Shown: piece after piece, positions 30,990 through 40,976 of the stretch
How the letters are laid out: each line of letters opens with the position of its first letter
Numbering within the stretch: the first letter of the stretch is position 1
The notes under the pieces: model-generated
The model's input: only the letters and a program-made list of their open reading frames with translations
What the model was told of the DNA's origin: nothing
Databases searched by the model: none
Source: CALODP01 sp942492055
GTDB lineage: Bacteria > Bacteroidota > Ignavibacteria > Ignavibacteriales > Melioribacteraceae
DNA: 64,000 nt
NCBI GenBank assembly: GCA_942492055.1
Contig: CALODP010000002.1
Span: 1 to 64,000, forward strand
Reading direction: 5' to 3'
Position numbers and translations under genes: made by a program

Positions 30990-33113
30990 ATGGTTTTTAG
31001 GAAAGAAGTTGAAATAGGCGGAAAGACCCTAAGCATAGAGACCGGTAAACTAGCAAAGCAGTCAAACGGTGCAGTTATGGTTTCATATGGCGATACTATG
31101 GTCTTAGTTACCGCAGTTGCCTCTAGTGAAGCTAACGAAGAAATAGATTATTTTCCGTTATCAGTAGAATACAAAGAGAAAGCCTTTGCTGCCGGCAAAA
31201 TTCCCGGTGGTTTTATAAAAAGAGAAGGCCGACCTACTGAAAAAGAGATACTAAGCGGAAGATTGATAGATAGACCGATTAGACCTCTATTTCCGGAAGA
31301 ATATAAAAATGACACTCAAGTTGCGGCATTTGTTTACTCTTTCGACGGAGAAAACGACCCTGATGTTGTTGCCGCAATTGGTGCATCTGCTGCTTTAACT
31401 ATATCGGATATTCCGTTTTTAGAGCCGATCGGTGAAATCAGAGTCGGTAGAGTTGATGGCAAGTTTATAGCAAACCCGACTTTTGCGGAAATTGAGCAAA
31501 GTGACATGGAATTGGTAGTTGCCGGAACAGAGTCTTCGATTATGATGGTTGAGGGTGAATCCAAGGAAGTTAGTGAAGAAGATTTACTAGCAGCTTTGAA
31601 GTTCGCTCAAGCTGAGATTAAGAAATTGATCGATGCTCAACTTGAGTTGAGAGAGCTTTGTGGCAAGCCAAAGATGGAAGTTGTCGCAAAAAAAATCAAT
31701 GAGGAGTTGGTTAAAGAAGTAAAGGAATTGGTTTATGATCGATTCAAAGAATTAGTCGCTACCGTTATGGGGAAAGAAGAAAGAGCTGCTTCTAACAAAG
31801 CACTTGTTGATGAGGCTCTTGAACAATTCTCTGAGAAGTACCCAGAAGAGGAAAAAGCAATTAAAGAACTTTGTCATGATATCGAAAAAGAGTTGATGAG
31901 ACAAAGAATACTTGATGAAGGAATGAGACTTGACGGTAGAAATCTGACTCAGGTTCGTCCCATCACAGTAGAAGTCGGTTTACTTCCGAGAACACATGCT
32001 TCTTCTTTGTTTACCAGAGGTGAAACACAGTCTCTTACAACTTTAACATTGGGAACAAAGGGAGACGAACAAATCGTAGATGGTTTGGGTGAAGAATACA
32101 GGAAGAGATTTCTACTTCACTACAATTTCCCACCATTCAGTGTCGGTGAAACAGGACGATACGGAGGAACGGGACGTAGAGAAATCGGGCATGGAAACTT
32201 AGCCGAGAGAGCTCTTAAATATATAATCCCTGAAGAAGAAAAATTCCCATATGTAGTCAGATTGAACTCTGATATTCTCGAATCAAACGGATCATCTTCG
32301 ATGGCTACCGTTTGTGCCGGTTCATTAGCCTTAATGGATGGCGGTGTTCCAGTAAAATGTCCAATTGCAGGAATAGCAATGGGATTGGTTAAAGAAGATG
32401 ATAAATTCGCTGTGTTAACTGATATTCTTGGAAATGAAGATCATCTTGGAGATATGGACTTTAAGGTTGCCGGCTCCAAAGATGGTATAACTGCATTCCA
32501 GATGGATATAAAGATTCAGGGAATTTCCTTCGAAATTATGGAGACAGCTCTCCAACAGGCAAAAGAAGGTAGAATGCATATTTTAGGAATTATGAACGAA
32601 GGGATTGAAACTCCGAGAGAGAATATTTCCAAATACGCACCTTCATTATTGTTTACACAGATAAATCCTGACAAAATTGGCGCGGTTATTGGACCAGGTG
32701 GTAAAGTTATCCAAGGTATCCAGAAAGAATACGGAGTTGAAGTTTTCATTGAAGAAGACGGGCGTGTTAGTATTTCAGGAACCAATTCGGAAACAGCGAA
32801 ACAGGCGAAAGAATTTATCAGAGCTCTGGTTTCGGAACCTGAAGTCGGAAAAAACTATGTAGGCAAGATTGTCAAGATAGCTGATTTCGGAGCTTTTGTT
32901 GAGATTCTTCCTGGGACTCAAGGGTTATTACATATTTCTCAGATTGATACAAAAAGAATCAAAAATGTTACCGACGTTCTAAAAGAAGGGGAAACCATAA
33001 AGGTTAGACTCATGAAAGTTGAGAACGGAAAATTGAGTTTATCCAGAAAGGTCTTACTACAAGAAGCGGAAAAGAAAGAAGAAGAAAAGAAAGAACCTGA
33101 TAATCATGAATAA
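30990..33113 (+). CDS. pnp: Polyribonucleotide nucleotidyltransferase (PNPase)
   Basis: A 707-residue phosphorolytic 3'-5' exoribonuclease, often in a degradosome. Two RNase PH domains flank an all-helical domain: residues ~1-225 and ~305-545, the latter with FTRGETQSL and YNFPPFSVGETG. Near the C terminus come a KH domain (IGAVIGPGGKVIQGI, ~565-580) and an S1 domain (~625-695), ending in a Glu/Lys tail. It starts 9 bases after rpsO, with GAGGAAC as ribosome binding site, and ends the operon. Confidence 0.97.
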   Translation: MVFRKEVEIGGKTLSIETGKLAKQSNGAVMVSYGDTMVLVTAVASSEANEEIDYFPLSVEYKEKAFAAGKIPGGFIKREGRPTEKEILSGRLIDRPIRPLFPEEYKNDTQVAAFVYSFDGENDPDVVAAIGASAALTISDIPFLEPIGEIRVGRVDGKFIANPTFAEIEQSDMELVVAGTESSIMMVEGESKEVSEEDLLAALKFAQAEIKKLIDAQLELRELCGKPKMEVVAKKINEELVKEVKELVYDRFKELVATVMGKEERAASNKALVDEALEQFSEKYPEEEKAIKELCHDIEKELMRQRILDEGMRLDGRNLTQVRPITVEVGLLPRTHASSLFTRGETQSLTTLTLGTKGDEQIVDGLGEEYRKRFLLHYNFPPFSVGETGRYGGTGRREIGHGNLAERALKYIIPEEEKFPYVVRLNSDILESNGSSSMATVCAGSLALMDGGVPVKCPIAGIAMGLVKEDDKFAVLTDILGNEDHLGDMDFKVAGSKDGITAFQMDIKIQGISFEIMETALQQAKEGRMHILGIMNEGIETPRENISKYAPSLLFTQINPDKIGAVIGPGGKVIQGIQKEYGVEVFIEEDGRVSISGTNSETAKQAKEFIRALVSEPEVGKNYVGKIVKIADFGAFVEILPGTQGLLHISQIDTKRIKNVTDVLKEGETIKVRLMKVENGKLSLSRKVLLQEAEKKEEEKKEPDNHE

Positions 33114-33122
33114 ATAAAACGA

Positions 33123-33157
33123 AAAAAATGCTGGATATTTATTATCCAGCATTTTTT
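33123..33157. terminator. Bidirectional rho-independent terminator after pnp
   Basis: A perfect 15-bp stem (33123-33137 with 33143-33157) closes a 5-base loop. The stem includes the A-run and T-run on either side, with GCTGGATA/TATCCAGC at its core. Confidence 0.9.
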
Positions 33158-33184
33158 GTTTAAGAAATGTGCTTAGCATACAAT
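33156..33184 (+). promoter_or_regulatory. Promoter of dusB
   Basis: TTGTTT (33156-33161), a 17-bp spacer and TACAAT (33179-33184), 27 bases before the ATG. The -35 overlaps the T-tail of the pnp terminator. Confidence 0.65.
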
Positions 33185-33210
33185 ACATTCTTCCCTATGA
33201 AAGATAATTA

Positions 33211-34260
33211 ATGAAAATAGGAAATCTAGATTTAGGAAATAAATTATTATTGGCTCCAATGGCCGATATTACAGATGCACCCTTTAGAAAAATTGCAAAA
33301 TCCTTTGGGGCAGGGCTGACCTTTACCCAAATGATAAGTGCCAAAGGTGTTGTTACTAACAATTTTAACACTCTGCGCTTGTTAGCCTACGATAAGCAAG
33401 AAAAGCCAATCGGTGTCCAAATTCTTGGCAACGATCCCAAATATTTATCACTAGCAGTAAAAGAATTAAAGCAGTATCGCCCTGATGTAATAGATTTGAA
33501 TTGCGGATGTCCCGCATCGAAAGTTACTAAATACAACATGGGGGCAAATATACTAGGGGATCCTCTATTTCTGGGGAAATTGGTAAGGAGTATGACAAAT
33601 GCTTCGGAGGGAATTCCAATTTCGGTAAAAATCAGATTAGGAAAAGAGAAAAATAAAATTAATGTTCTTGAGACAGCAAAAGCAGCCGAAGATAACGGAG
33701 CGGCTTTTGTTACAATTCACGCAAGATCACGTACTACCGGCTATGCCGAAGATCCCGAATGGGAATGGATAAGAAAGGTAAAAGAGAGCTTGAGTATTCC
33801 GGTTGTAGGCAACGGATCACTATTTACAGCTAAAGACGCCATAAAAATGAAAGAAGAAACCGGATGTGATGCGGTTATGATAGCGCGAGGGGCTCTTGGA
33901 AATCCTTTTATTTTTGAACACTACAATTCCTATTTTGATAACGGTATTGTATCTGGTGAGCCTTCACTAGAAGAAATACAAAAAGTAGCGATTACTCATC
34001 TTAATTTATTAACCCGTGAATATGGTGAGGAAATTGGGACTGCAAAAGCAAAAAAGAATATAATTTGGTATTTTATGAATTCCGGAGGAATTTATAATCT
34101 GGTAACTGACGTACTAGATTCTAGGAGTTCAGCAGAAATTGAGGAATTCATAAGAATACATATAGAAAAAATAAAAAATAATGAATATCCGGAAGATGAT
34201 TTAAAAAGAATTAAAAATTTGTTTTTAGAAAAAGTTATCTTCTGGGGTGATGAAGAATAG
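33211..34260 (+). CDS. dusB: tRNA-dihydrouridine synthase (DusB type)
   Basis: A 349-residue FMN enzyme that reduces uridines in tRNA D loops. Family motifs are LAPMADITDAPFRKI (~12-26), the catalytic Cys in DLNCGCPASKV (~92-102), VKIRLG, IHARSRTTGY and VIGNGS-like VVGNGS. The C-terminal helical domain has the usual length. It starts a new unit with rng following by 19 bases; it is often found beside fis or ntr genes in proteobacteria, but not here. Confidence 0.93.
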   Translation: MKIGNLDLGNKLLLAPMADITDAPFRKIAKSFGAGLTFTQMISAKGVVTNNFNTLRLLAYDKQEKPIGVQILGNDPKYLSLAVKELKQYRPDVIDLNCGCPASKVTKYNMGANILGDPLFLGKLVRSMTNASEGIPISVKIRLGKEKNKINVLETAKAAEDNGAAFVTIHARSRTTGYAEDPEWEWIRKVKESLSIPVVGNGSLFTAKDAIKMKEETGCDAVMIARGALGNPFIFEHYNSYFDNGIVSGEPSLEEIQKVAITHLNLLTREYGEEIGTAKAKKNIIWYFMNSGGIYNLVTDVLDSRSSAEIEEFIRIHIEKIKNNEYPEDDLKRIKNLFLEKVIFWGDEE

Positions 34261-34279
34261 AATTATATAGAGTTTTTAA

Positions 34280-35857
34280 ATGGTTAAAGAGATAATAATT
34301 AACTCGACTTCATCTCAGAATAGAGTCGCAATAACCGAAGACGGGAAAATGGTTGACTTCTTTGTTGATCATCCCGAGAAAAGAAGAATGGTGGGGAATA
34401 TATACTTCGGAAAGGTTGCGCGAGTCTTACCCGGCATCAGAGCCGCATTTATAGATATTGGAATGAAACATGATGCGTTTCTCCATTTTTCTGACATCGG
34501 AGATACACTACCTGATATGCTAGGTATCTTCGAAGATCATGAAGATAGTGACTTTGATGACGAAGAAGACGAATTCAGAGATAAATCCCGTAAGAAATCG
34601 GAAAATACTTCTAAAGTTGAAGTAGAAAGACAAATTCCAAAGCTGCACAAAGGGCAGGAAATGCTTGTGCAGATTATTAAAGAACCGGTAAAAGATAAAG
34701 GTGTTCGAGTAACATCATCGGTTTCTATTCCTGGCAGATTTTGTGTACTATTGCCGTTTGATAATAAGATCGGAGTATCGAAAAAGATCGGTGATTATCG
34801 CGAAAGACGACGGTTAAGAAAACTTGCCAGAGAGATTATTCCTTCAAACTGTGGTTTGATTATCAGAACCGCCGCAAAGGAGCAGAGTGAAGAAACTTTA
34901 GCCGGGGATTTAAAATACCTGGTTGATGCTTGGGAAAAGATCCAACACAAAATTAAGCATAGTAGTCCGCCGGCTTTGGTTTACAGTGATTTAAGTACAA
35001 CCTCCAGTGTGATACGGGATATGTTTACTCCGGAAGTTTCTAAAATTTTTATCGATAACAAAAAGCTATATAAAGAGATTAGAAACTACGTTCATTTTAT
35101 TCAACCTGAGTTAGCAAATAAAGTAGAGCTATACAAAAGTGCCACATCAATATTTGATGCCTTCAAAATAGAAGAGCAAATAAAAGCATTGATGGGAAGA
35201 AGAGTACATATGCCTAGTGGTGGGCACATTGTAATAGAGCATACCGAAGCAATGACGGTAATCGATGTAAACAGTGGGCGATATGCAGCAAAAAAAGATC
35301 AGGAATTGAATTCTCTCAAAACAGATCTTGAAGCAGCCAGAGAGATAGTGCGTCAATTACGACTTAGAGATATTGGCGGATTAATAGTGGTTGACTTTAT
35401 TGATTTGGAAGATGAAAAAAATCGCAAAAAAATCTATGACGAACTGAAAAAAGAATTTAAGAAAGATCGCGCGAAGGTTGCAATGTTGGCGATGACTGAT
35501 TTCGGTTTGATGCAGATTACAAGAGAGCGAATCAGAGAGAATCTCTCGCAATCGATGCATGAAGTATGTCCATATTGTGGTGGTTCAGGAATGCTTACGA
35601 AGAAATCAAACATGATTCATGATATAGAAGAATGGCTAAGGCGATATAAGAACGAAGGGAAAACCAGATCTCTTATTCTAAAGGTCCATCCCTCGTTAGG
35701 CTTAATCTTGAAAGAAGGGGTTATTTCAACACTCAGAAAGCTTGAGTTCAGATACTGGGTGAAAATAAAGATGGAAATTGATGACAATATTAATCTTCAA
35801 ACTTTTCAGATATTGTCTGCCAAAACCGGTGAAGATTTGACCGAAGATTTTTCTTAA
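34280..35857 (+). CDS. rng: Ribonuclease G/E family endoribonuclease
   Basis: A 525-residue single-strand endoribonuclease working in rRNA maturation and mRNA decay. The N-terminal S1 domain (~35-145) contains an acidic insert (EDHEDSDFDDEEDEF, ~90-105, then Lys-rich). The catalytic core has DVNSGRY and IVVDFIDL, which carry the two Mg-binding Asp, and the Zn-link CPYCGGSG (~430-437). It lacks the long C-terminal scaffold of RNase E, so it is RNase G-like. The start ATG has no strong ribosome binding site. Confidence 0.94.
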   Translation: MVKEIIINSTSSQNRVAITEDGKMVDFFVDHPEKRRMVGNIYFGKVARVLPGIRAAFIDIGMKHDAFLHFSDIGDTLPDMLGIFEDHEDSDFDDEEDEFRDKSRKKSENTSKVEVERQIPKLHKGQEMLVQIIKEPVKDKGVRVTSSVSIPGRFCVLLPFDNKIGVSKKIGDYRERRRLRKLAREIIPSNCGLIIRTAAKEQSEETLAGDLKYLVDAWEKIQHKIKHSSPPALVYSDLSTTSSVIRDMFTPEVSKIFIDNKKLYKEIRNYVHFIQPELANKVELYKSATSIFDAFKIEEQIKALMGRRVHMPSGGHIVIEHTEAMTVIDVNSGRYAAKKDQELNSLKTDLEAAREIVRQLRLRDIGGLIVVDFIDLEDEKNRKKIYDELKKEFKKDRAKVAMLAMTDFGLMQITRERIRENLSQSMHEVCPYCGGSGMLTKKSNMIHDIEEWLRRYKNEGKTRSLILKVHPSLGLILKEGVISTLRKLEFRYWVKIKMEIDDNINLQTFQILSAKTGEDLTEDFS

Positions 35858-35945
35858 CATAACCAAAGGAAAAATCGGTGTTCTAATTGGACTAAATTTA
35901 GTATGTTTGGGCTTAACAATAAATAAAATTTGAGGATCAAAGACT

Positions 35946-36590
35946 ATGAAATTTTTTATCGATACTGCAAACATCGATGAAATTAAAGAGGCAGCATCTT
36001 TTGGGATGCTAGATGGTGTTACAACAAACCCTTCGTTGGTTGCCAAAGAAGGACGTGACTATATAGAAATCATAGAGGAAATTGTTGGAGTAGTCGATGG
36101 TCCGATAAGTGCGGAAGTAATATCTACTGATTATGAAGGTATTATGAAAGAAGCTCGCGAATTGGCCGCAATTCACAAAAATATTGTTGTTAAAATCCCT
36201 TTGATCAAAGAGGGGCTGAAAGCAGTGAAAACCCTTTCTTCTGAAGGAATTAAAACAAACGTAACACTATGTTTTTCTGCTGCTCAAGCGTTGATGGCCG
36301 CAAAAGCCGGTGCTACATATATTAGTCCTTTTGTAGGACGCTTGGATGATATCGGGCAAGTTGGAATGGATTTAATTCAGGATATTGTCCAAATTTATGA
36401 TAACTATGATTTCGATACTGAGGTTCTTGTAGCCTCAATAAGAAGTCCTCAGCATGTTATCGATGCCGCTCTTATGGGAGCTGATGTTGCAACAATCCCT
36501 TTCAAAGTGATTGAGCAGCTGTTTAAGCATCCCTTAACAGATATCGGATTAGATAAATTCTTAAGCGATTGGAAGAAATCAAACCAATAG
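35946..36590 (+). CDS. tal: Transaldolase (small TalC/Fsa-type)
   Basis: A 214-residue TIM-barrel Schiff-base aldolase of the pentose phosphate pathway. Motifs are [25 protein letters not shown], the catalytic Lys in [26 protein letters not shown] and [10 protein letters not shown]. Glu in SAEVIS and Phe in SPFVGR are the residues found in true transaldolases of this subfamily; fructose-6-phosphate aldolase has Gln and Tyr there. So transaldolase activity is preferred, by inference. It ends 8 bases before gcvT. Confidence 0.92.
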   Translation: MKFFIDTANIDEIKEAASFGMLDGVTTNPSLVAKEGRDYIEIIEEIVGVVDGPISAEVISTDYEGIMKEARELAAIHKNIVVKIPLIKEGLKAVKTLSSEGIKTNVTLCFSAAQALMAAKAGATYISPFVGRLDDIGQVGMDLIQDIVQIYDNYDFDTEVLVASIRSPQHVIDAALMGADVATIPFKVIEQLFKHPLTDIGLDKFLSDWKKSNQ

Positions 36591-36598
36591 GACCACTA

Positions 36599-37681
36599 AT
36601 GAAAAAAACAAAATTCAATAATGTCCATAAACAGTATGGGGCAAAATTGGTAGACTTTGCCGGATATGAAATGCCGGTACAATTCTCTTCGATTATCGAA
36701 GAACATAAAGCAGTTCGTAATTCAGTTGGTGTGTTTGATGTTTCCCATATGGGAGAAGTTATTATAAAAGGGGATAAGGCTCTAGAGTTCGTTCAGAAAA
36801 TTACTGTGAATGACGCTTCGAACCTTACTAATGGAAGAGTGCAATATTCCGCAATGTGCTACGAGGATGGCGGAATCGTTGACGATTTGTTGGTTTATAA
36901 AAAGGCTGATGATGAGTATATGCTTGTTATTAACGCTTCTAACACAGAGAAAGATTTGGAATGGATGAATAAGAATAACGATTTCGGAGTTGAGATTATT
37001 GACGAAAGTGATCAATTCTCTCTATTGGCTGTACAAGGCCCGAAAGCTCAGGAGGTTGTTCAAAAAATTTGTTCCAAAGATCTTGATCTGAAATATTACT
37101 ATTTCTTTGAGGCCAAGGTGGTTGATGTTGAAATGATTGTATCCAGAACCGGATATACCGGAGAATTGGGATATGAATTGTATTTCAAAGGTGATGAAGA
37201 AGTTGCCGAAAAAGTCTGGAACGCACTATTCGAAGCAGGAAAAGAATATGATATTAGGCCGATAGGCTTAGGGGCAAGAGATAGTCTCCGTTTGGAAATG
37301 GGTTTTTGTCTATACGGAAATGATATTGATAATACCACAAATCCTTTGGAAGCCGGATTAGGGTGGATTACAAAATTGAAGAAAGACGGATTCAACGGGC
37401 AAGAAGCCTTATTGAAAGTAAAGGGAGAAGGGCTTAAGAGAAAATTAGTGCCTATGATTGCAGATGATCGTGCTTTCCCACGTCATGGTTATGAATTAAC
37501 AGCTGACGGAAAAGTAATCGGGCATATTACAAGTGGTACAGTAAGCCCGATTTTAGAAAAGCCGATTGCAATGGGATACGTTGATAAAGAATACGCCGCG
37601 GAAGGATCAAAAGTTAATTTCAAGATTAGGAATAAAGAAATTCCGGCGGTGGTTGTTAAATTACCTTTTGTGAGTAAATAA
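36599..37681 (+). CDS. gcvT: Aminomethyltransferase (glycine cleavage T protein)
   Basis: A 360-residue folate enzyme that releases ammonia from aminomethylated GcvH and makes methylene-THF. Motifs: VDFAGYEMPVQFSSI near the N terminus, VGVFDVSHMGEV (~40-51), VSRTGYTGELGYELY (~185) and GLGARDSLRLEMGFCLYGND (~225-244). ATG 36599 is chosen because the family N terminus begins MKKTKFNNVHKQYGAKLV; the frame is open for 10 codons upstream, inside tal. gcvH and gcvP are not nearby, so the other parts of the complex must be elsewhere. Confidence 0.95.
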   Translation: MKKTKFNNVHKQYGAKLVDFAGYEMPVQFSSIIEEHKAVRNSVGVFDVSHMGEVIIKGDKALEFVQKITVNDASNLTNGRVQYSAMCYEDGGIVDDLLVYKKADDEYMLVINASNTEKDLEWMNKNNDFGVEIIDESDQFSLLAVQGPKAQEVVQKICSKDLDLKYYYFFEAKVVDVEMIVSRTGYTGELGYELYFKGDEEVAEKVWNALFEAGKEYDIRPIGLGARDSLRLEMGFCLYGNDIDNTTNPLEAGLGWITKLKKDGFNGQEALLKVKGEGLKRKLVPMIADDRAFPRHGYELTADGKVIGHITSGTVSPILEKPIAMGYVDKEYAAEGSKVNFKIRNKEIPAVVVKLPFVSK

Positions 37682-37682
37682 A

Positions 37683-38420
37683 ATGAAAGTTAATGTGTTG
37701 TTGTCTCCACTAAATGTGGATGAGTTATATTTTACGAAAAAGACAACCGTTGTAATAGATGTTTTAAGGGCGACTACCGTGATAGTTAAGGCTATGCGGG
37801 AGTCTGCCCGTGAAGTTGTTCCTGTTAGTTCATTGGATTTTGCAATGAAGATTTCCGGGAATGCTCATAATAGCCAGACTCTATTATGTGGTGAAAGAAA
37901 TACGAAAATGATCGAAGGGTTCAACTTGGGAAATTCCCCGGCTGAATATGTTGAAGATGTCGTAGCCGGTAAATCGATAATCTTCTTTACGACAAACGGG
38001 TCGAAAGCTATTGTTAAGGCAAAGTTTTCAGAAAATCTTTTTATTTGTTGTTTTAATAATTTGGGAGCTATTGCTTCTCATTTGAGTAAATTGAATAATG
38101 ATGTAGAGATTCTGTGCGCAGGATCCAACGGAATGTTTTGTATCGAAGATACCGTATGCGCAGGTAAGCTAATATCGGAATTGAAAAAGCAGCATAATGA
38201 TATTCAGATTTCCGATGCTGGGAAAGCCAGTGAAGCTTTGGCTCATGAATTCGGAAGTGATATTAAAGAAATGTTAGCAAATTGTGAGCATGGAAAGAGA
38301 GTAATTGAAAACGGTTTTGAAAAAGACATCGATTCATGCGCTGAATTAAGCATTACCGAAATAGTACCTTTCTATTCGGACGGAGTTATCAAACCTCTAG
38401 ACCTAATTCCTCAGGGATAA
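37683..38420 (+). CDS. comB: 2-phosphosulfolactate phosphatase (ComB family)
   Basis: A 245-residue Mg-dependent phosphatase-like protein. The ComB signatures are VVIDVLRATTVIVKAM (~25-40), LLCGERNTKMIEGFNLGNSP (~75-94) and TTNGSKAI. ComB removes phosphate from 2-phosphosulfolactate; in methanogens this serves coenzyme M synthesis, in bacteria sulfolactate or unknown uses. comA (phosphosulfolactate synthase) is not in the window, so the substrate here is unproven. It starts 1 base after the gcvT stop. Confidence 0.88.
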   Translation: MKVNVLLSPLNVDELYFTKKTTVVIDVLRATTVIVKAMRESAREVVPVSSLDFAMKISGNAHNSQTLLCGERNTKMIEGFNLGNSPAEYVEDVVAGKSIIFFTTNGSKAIVKAKFSENLFICCFNNLGAIASHLSKLNNDVEILCAGSNGMFCIEDTVCAGKLISELKKQHNDIQISDAGKASEALAHEFGSDIKEMLANCEHGKRVIENGFEKDIDSCAELSITEIVPFYSDGVIKPLDLIPQG

Positions 38421-38447
38421 ATATAAAACTAATCACCTATTATATTG

Positions 38448-40976
38448 ATGGCGAAGAAGAATTCAAAAAAAACTGACTCGAAAAATAGCGACGTGAATAT
38501 GTTTTCATTGGAAAAGAAGAAAAAAGTTACCGGCTTTTTTCTTATTGTATTTGCGTTGTTATTATTTCTGAGTATCCTTTCATATTCAAAATATGATAAA
38601 GCAAATCTGGCTTTGGGATTTACGGATCTATTTAAGATTTTCTCGGATGATCCTGAATTCCTTAGCAGGGCAGCATCCGTGCATAATTGGTTGGGGCTTT
38701 TCGGTGCCTACTTATCCGATTTTCTAATTAATTCCACTCTTGGGTATTTCTCAATCGTATTCCCGATAATAATGTTTTTGTGGGGATATGTGATCTTTAA
38801 AGGAACTGATAGCAAACAAGCTATAAGCTTTTCGAATATTTCCCTCTCTTTTGCAGTAATAATATCTAGCTTTTTCGGAATGTTACGTGAAGAAATGGGA
38901 TTTCTCGTTGATAATCTTGAGGTTTCCGGAAAGATCGGGGATTTTCTGGGTGGCGCCTTTGGTAGATTACTCGGTGGGCTTGGAAGTTCGATTTTTTTTA
39001 TTTCCCTAATATTAGTTGTTTTGTTTGTTGCCTTTGATGTCAGAATCGAAAGAATATTCGATTATCTTGCCTCTTCTATAAAAGGAGCATTTTCAGATGA
39101 GGAATCCGAAGAGAATGACGGAATTCATATAAACAAACCCCAAGGGGATGAAAATTTAGAGAAAATAAAGAAAATCAGTAAAATTGGTAGAAAATGGAAA
39201 AAAGGAACAACTGAAGAAGAAAGTGTTACTGAGGTTTCATTAACTGAGGAAGACGCTGAAATTTCGTCTGATGAAATCTCTGTGGAAGAAGCAAGTGCTC
39301 AGCCAGAGACTACGATAAGGATTATAAAAAAAGAGGAAGGTAATAAGCTTGTTGAGGCTGAGCTAACTCCGGAGGATACCGAACCACAGATTGTAAAGGA
39401 AGAGAAGAGTAAGAGTAAATCGGCCGACGAGATTATTCCCGCTGTGGATAAAGAAAAAGAAGCAGAATTACCAAATCAATGGGAAGAGAAAATTACGTAT
39501 AAAGCACCGAAATTAGATCTTCTCGAAAAGCCGCACGAAGAGGATGTGAAAATATCGGAAGAAGAGCTAAAGCATAATGCAGAACTATTGAAAGAGAAGT
39601 TAGCTTTATTCGATATTAAAATAGAAGATATTTCGGTTACCCCCGGTCCTGTTGTAACACTCTATGAAATTGTTCCGGCTCCGGGAGTAAAGATTAGTAG
39701 AATTGTTAGTCTTGAGCATGATATAGCGTTGGCACTTGCTGCCAGGGGGATTAGAATTATTGCCCCAATTCCAGGGAAAAGTGCTATTGGAGTGGAAATA
39801 CCAAATGCCGATTCTACAATTGTAAAGGCCAGATCAGTAATATCGATGCTGAAGAACAGCAAAGCGGAATTGCCAATTGCTTTGGGAAAAACAATTGTCG
39901 GGGAAGTGTATATCGCTGATCTTGCAAAAATGCCTCACCTTTTGGTTGCAGGAGCTACCGGATCGGGTAAGAGTGTTGGTATCAACATGTTGATAACAAG
40001 TTTGATCTACGCAAAGCATCCTTCGGAAATTAAATTTGTAATTGTTGATCCGAAGAAAATTGAACTCTCTTTCTACGCGAAATTGAATAAACATTTTCTG
40101 GCTGTTTCTCCTGATTTGGATGAAGAGATAATTACACAACCATCTAATGCTTTATTAGCTTTGAAATCGGTTGAATATGAGATGGAGAAGAGATACGACA
40201 AGCTAGCTAAAGTTGGTGTGAGAAATATTGTCGATTACAATATAAAAATTGCAGATCCTAAGAAACGACCAGCAGATACAGAAACAATGAAGCATTACAA
40301 AATGCCTTACATAGTTGTTATTATTGACGAGCTTGCGGACTTGATGATGACATCAGGGAAAGAGGTTGAAGAACCAATTGCAAGATTAGCTCAATTGGCA
40401 CGTGCGGTTGGAATTCATTTGGTTGTAGCAACCCAGCGTCCATCCGTAAATGTTATTACCGGTGTTATTAAGGCCAATTTCCCTGCAAGGATAGCTTATC
40501 AAGTAGCTACAAAGATTGATTCGAGAACTATCTTGGATATGAATGGTGCGGAGCAATTACTAGGGCGCGGGGATATGCTTTTCCTACCCGGTGGAATGCC
40601 GAAACCTGTAAGAATTCAGAATGCTTTTATTACAACAGAAGAAGTGGAAAAGGTTACTGATTTTGTATATGTACAAAAAGGATTTTCAAAGCGATATTTC
40701 TTGCCATCATTGATGGAAAAGAATCGCGCTGCCCAAGGAGATTTTCTTTCTGATTTGGATCCGATGTTTGAGGATGCGGCACGAGTGATCGTTCGCCATC
40801 AGCAAGGATCGGTTTCATTATTACAAAGAAAGCTAAAATTAGGATATTCGAGGGCTGCAAGAATTGTTGATCAATTAGAGCAAGCCGGGATTGTCGGGCC
40901 ATCCGAAGGAAGTAAGGCAAGAGAAGTTATCTGCGAAAGTGAAGATCAGTTAGAGTCAATTATGAAGGCATTATAG
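38448..40976 (+). CDS. ftsK: DNA translocase FtsK
   Basis: An 842-residue septal DNA pump that clears chromosome termini during division and, in many bacteria, activates XerC/XerD. The N-terminal ~200 residues have four to five membrane segments (VTGFFLIVFALLLFLSILSY etc.). An acidic/Ser-rich linker (~215-350) is followed by the alpha/beta motor with Walker A LVAGATGSGKSVGINM (~500-515) and Walker B VVIIDELADLMM. A C-terminal gamma winged helix (SVSLLQRKLKLGYSRAARIV, ~780-800) reads KOPS-like sites. ATG 38448 is preferred to TTG 38445; no clear ribosome binding site is seen. xerD lies about 19 kb downstream. Confidence 0.96.
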   Translation: MAKKNSKKTDSKNSDVNMFSLEKKKKVTGFFLIVFALLLFLSILSYSKYDKANLALGFTDLFKIFSDDPEFLSRAASVHNWLGLFGAYLSDFLINSTLGYFSIVFPIIMFLWGYVIFKGTDSKQAISFSNISLSFAVIISSFFGMLREEMGFLVDNLEVSGKIGDFLGGAFGRLLGGLGSSIFFISLILVVLFVAFDVRIERIFDYLASSIKGAFSDEESEENDGIHINKPQGDENLEKIKKISKIGRKWKKGTTEEESVTEVSLTEEDAEISSDEISVEEASAQPETTIRIIKKEEGNKLVEAELTPEDTEPQIVKEEKSKSKSADEIIPAVDKEKEAELPNQWEEKITYKAPKLDLLEKPHEEDVKISEEELKHNAELLKEKLALFDIKIEDISVTPGPVVTLYEIVPAPGVKISRIVSLEHDIALALAARGIRIIAPIPGKSAIGVEIPNADSTIVKARSVISMLKNSKAELPIALGKTIVGEVYIADLAKMPHLLVAGATGSGKSVGINMLITSLIYAKHPSEIKFVIVDPKKIELSFYAKLNKHFLAVSPDLDEEIITQPSNALLALKSVEYEMEKRYDKLAKVGVRNIVDYNIKIADPKKRPADTETMKHYKMPYIVVIIDELADLMMTSGKEVEEPIARLAQLARAVGIHLVVATQRPSVNVITGVIKANFPARIAYQVATKIDSRTILDMNGAEQLLGRGDMLFLPGGMPKPVRIQNAFITTEEVEKVTDFVYVQKGFSKRYFLPSLMEKNRAAQGDFLSDLDPMFEDAARVIVRHQQGSVSLLQRKLKLGYSRAARIVDQLEQAGIVGPSEGSKAREVICESEDQLESIMKAL

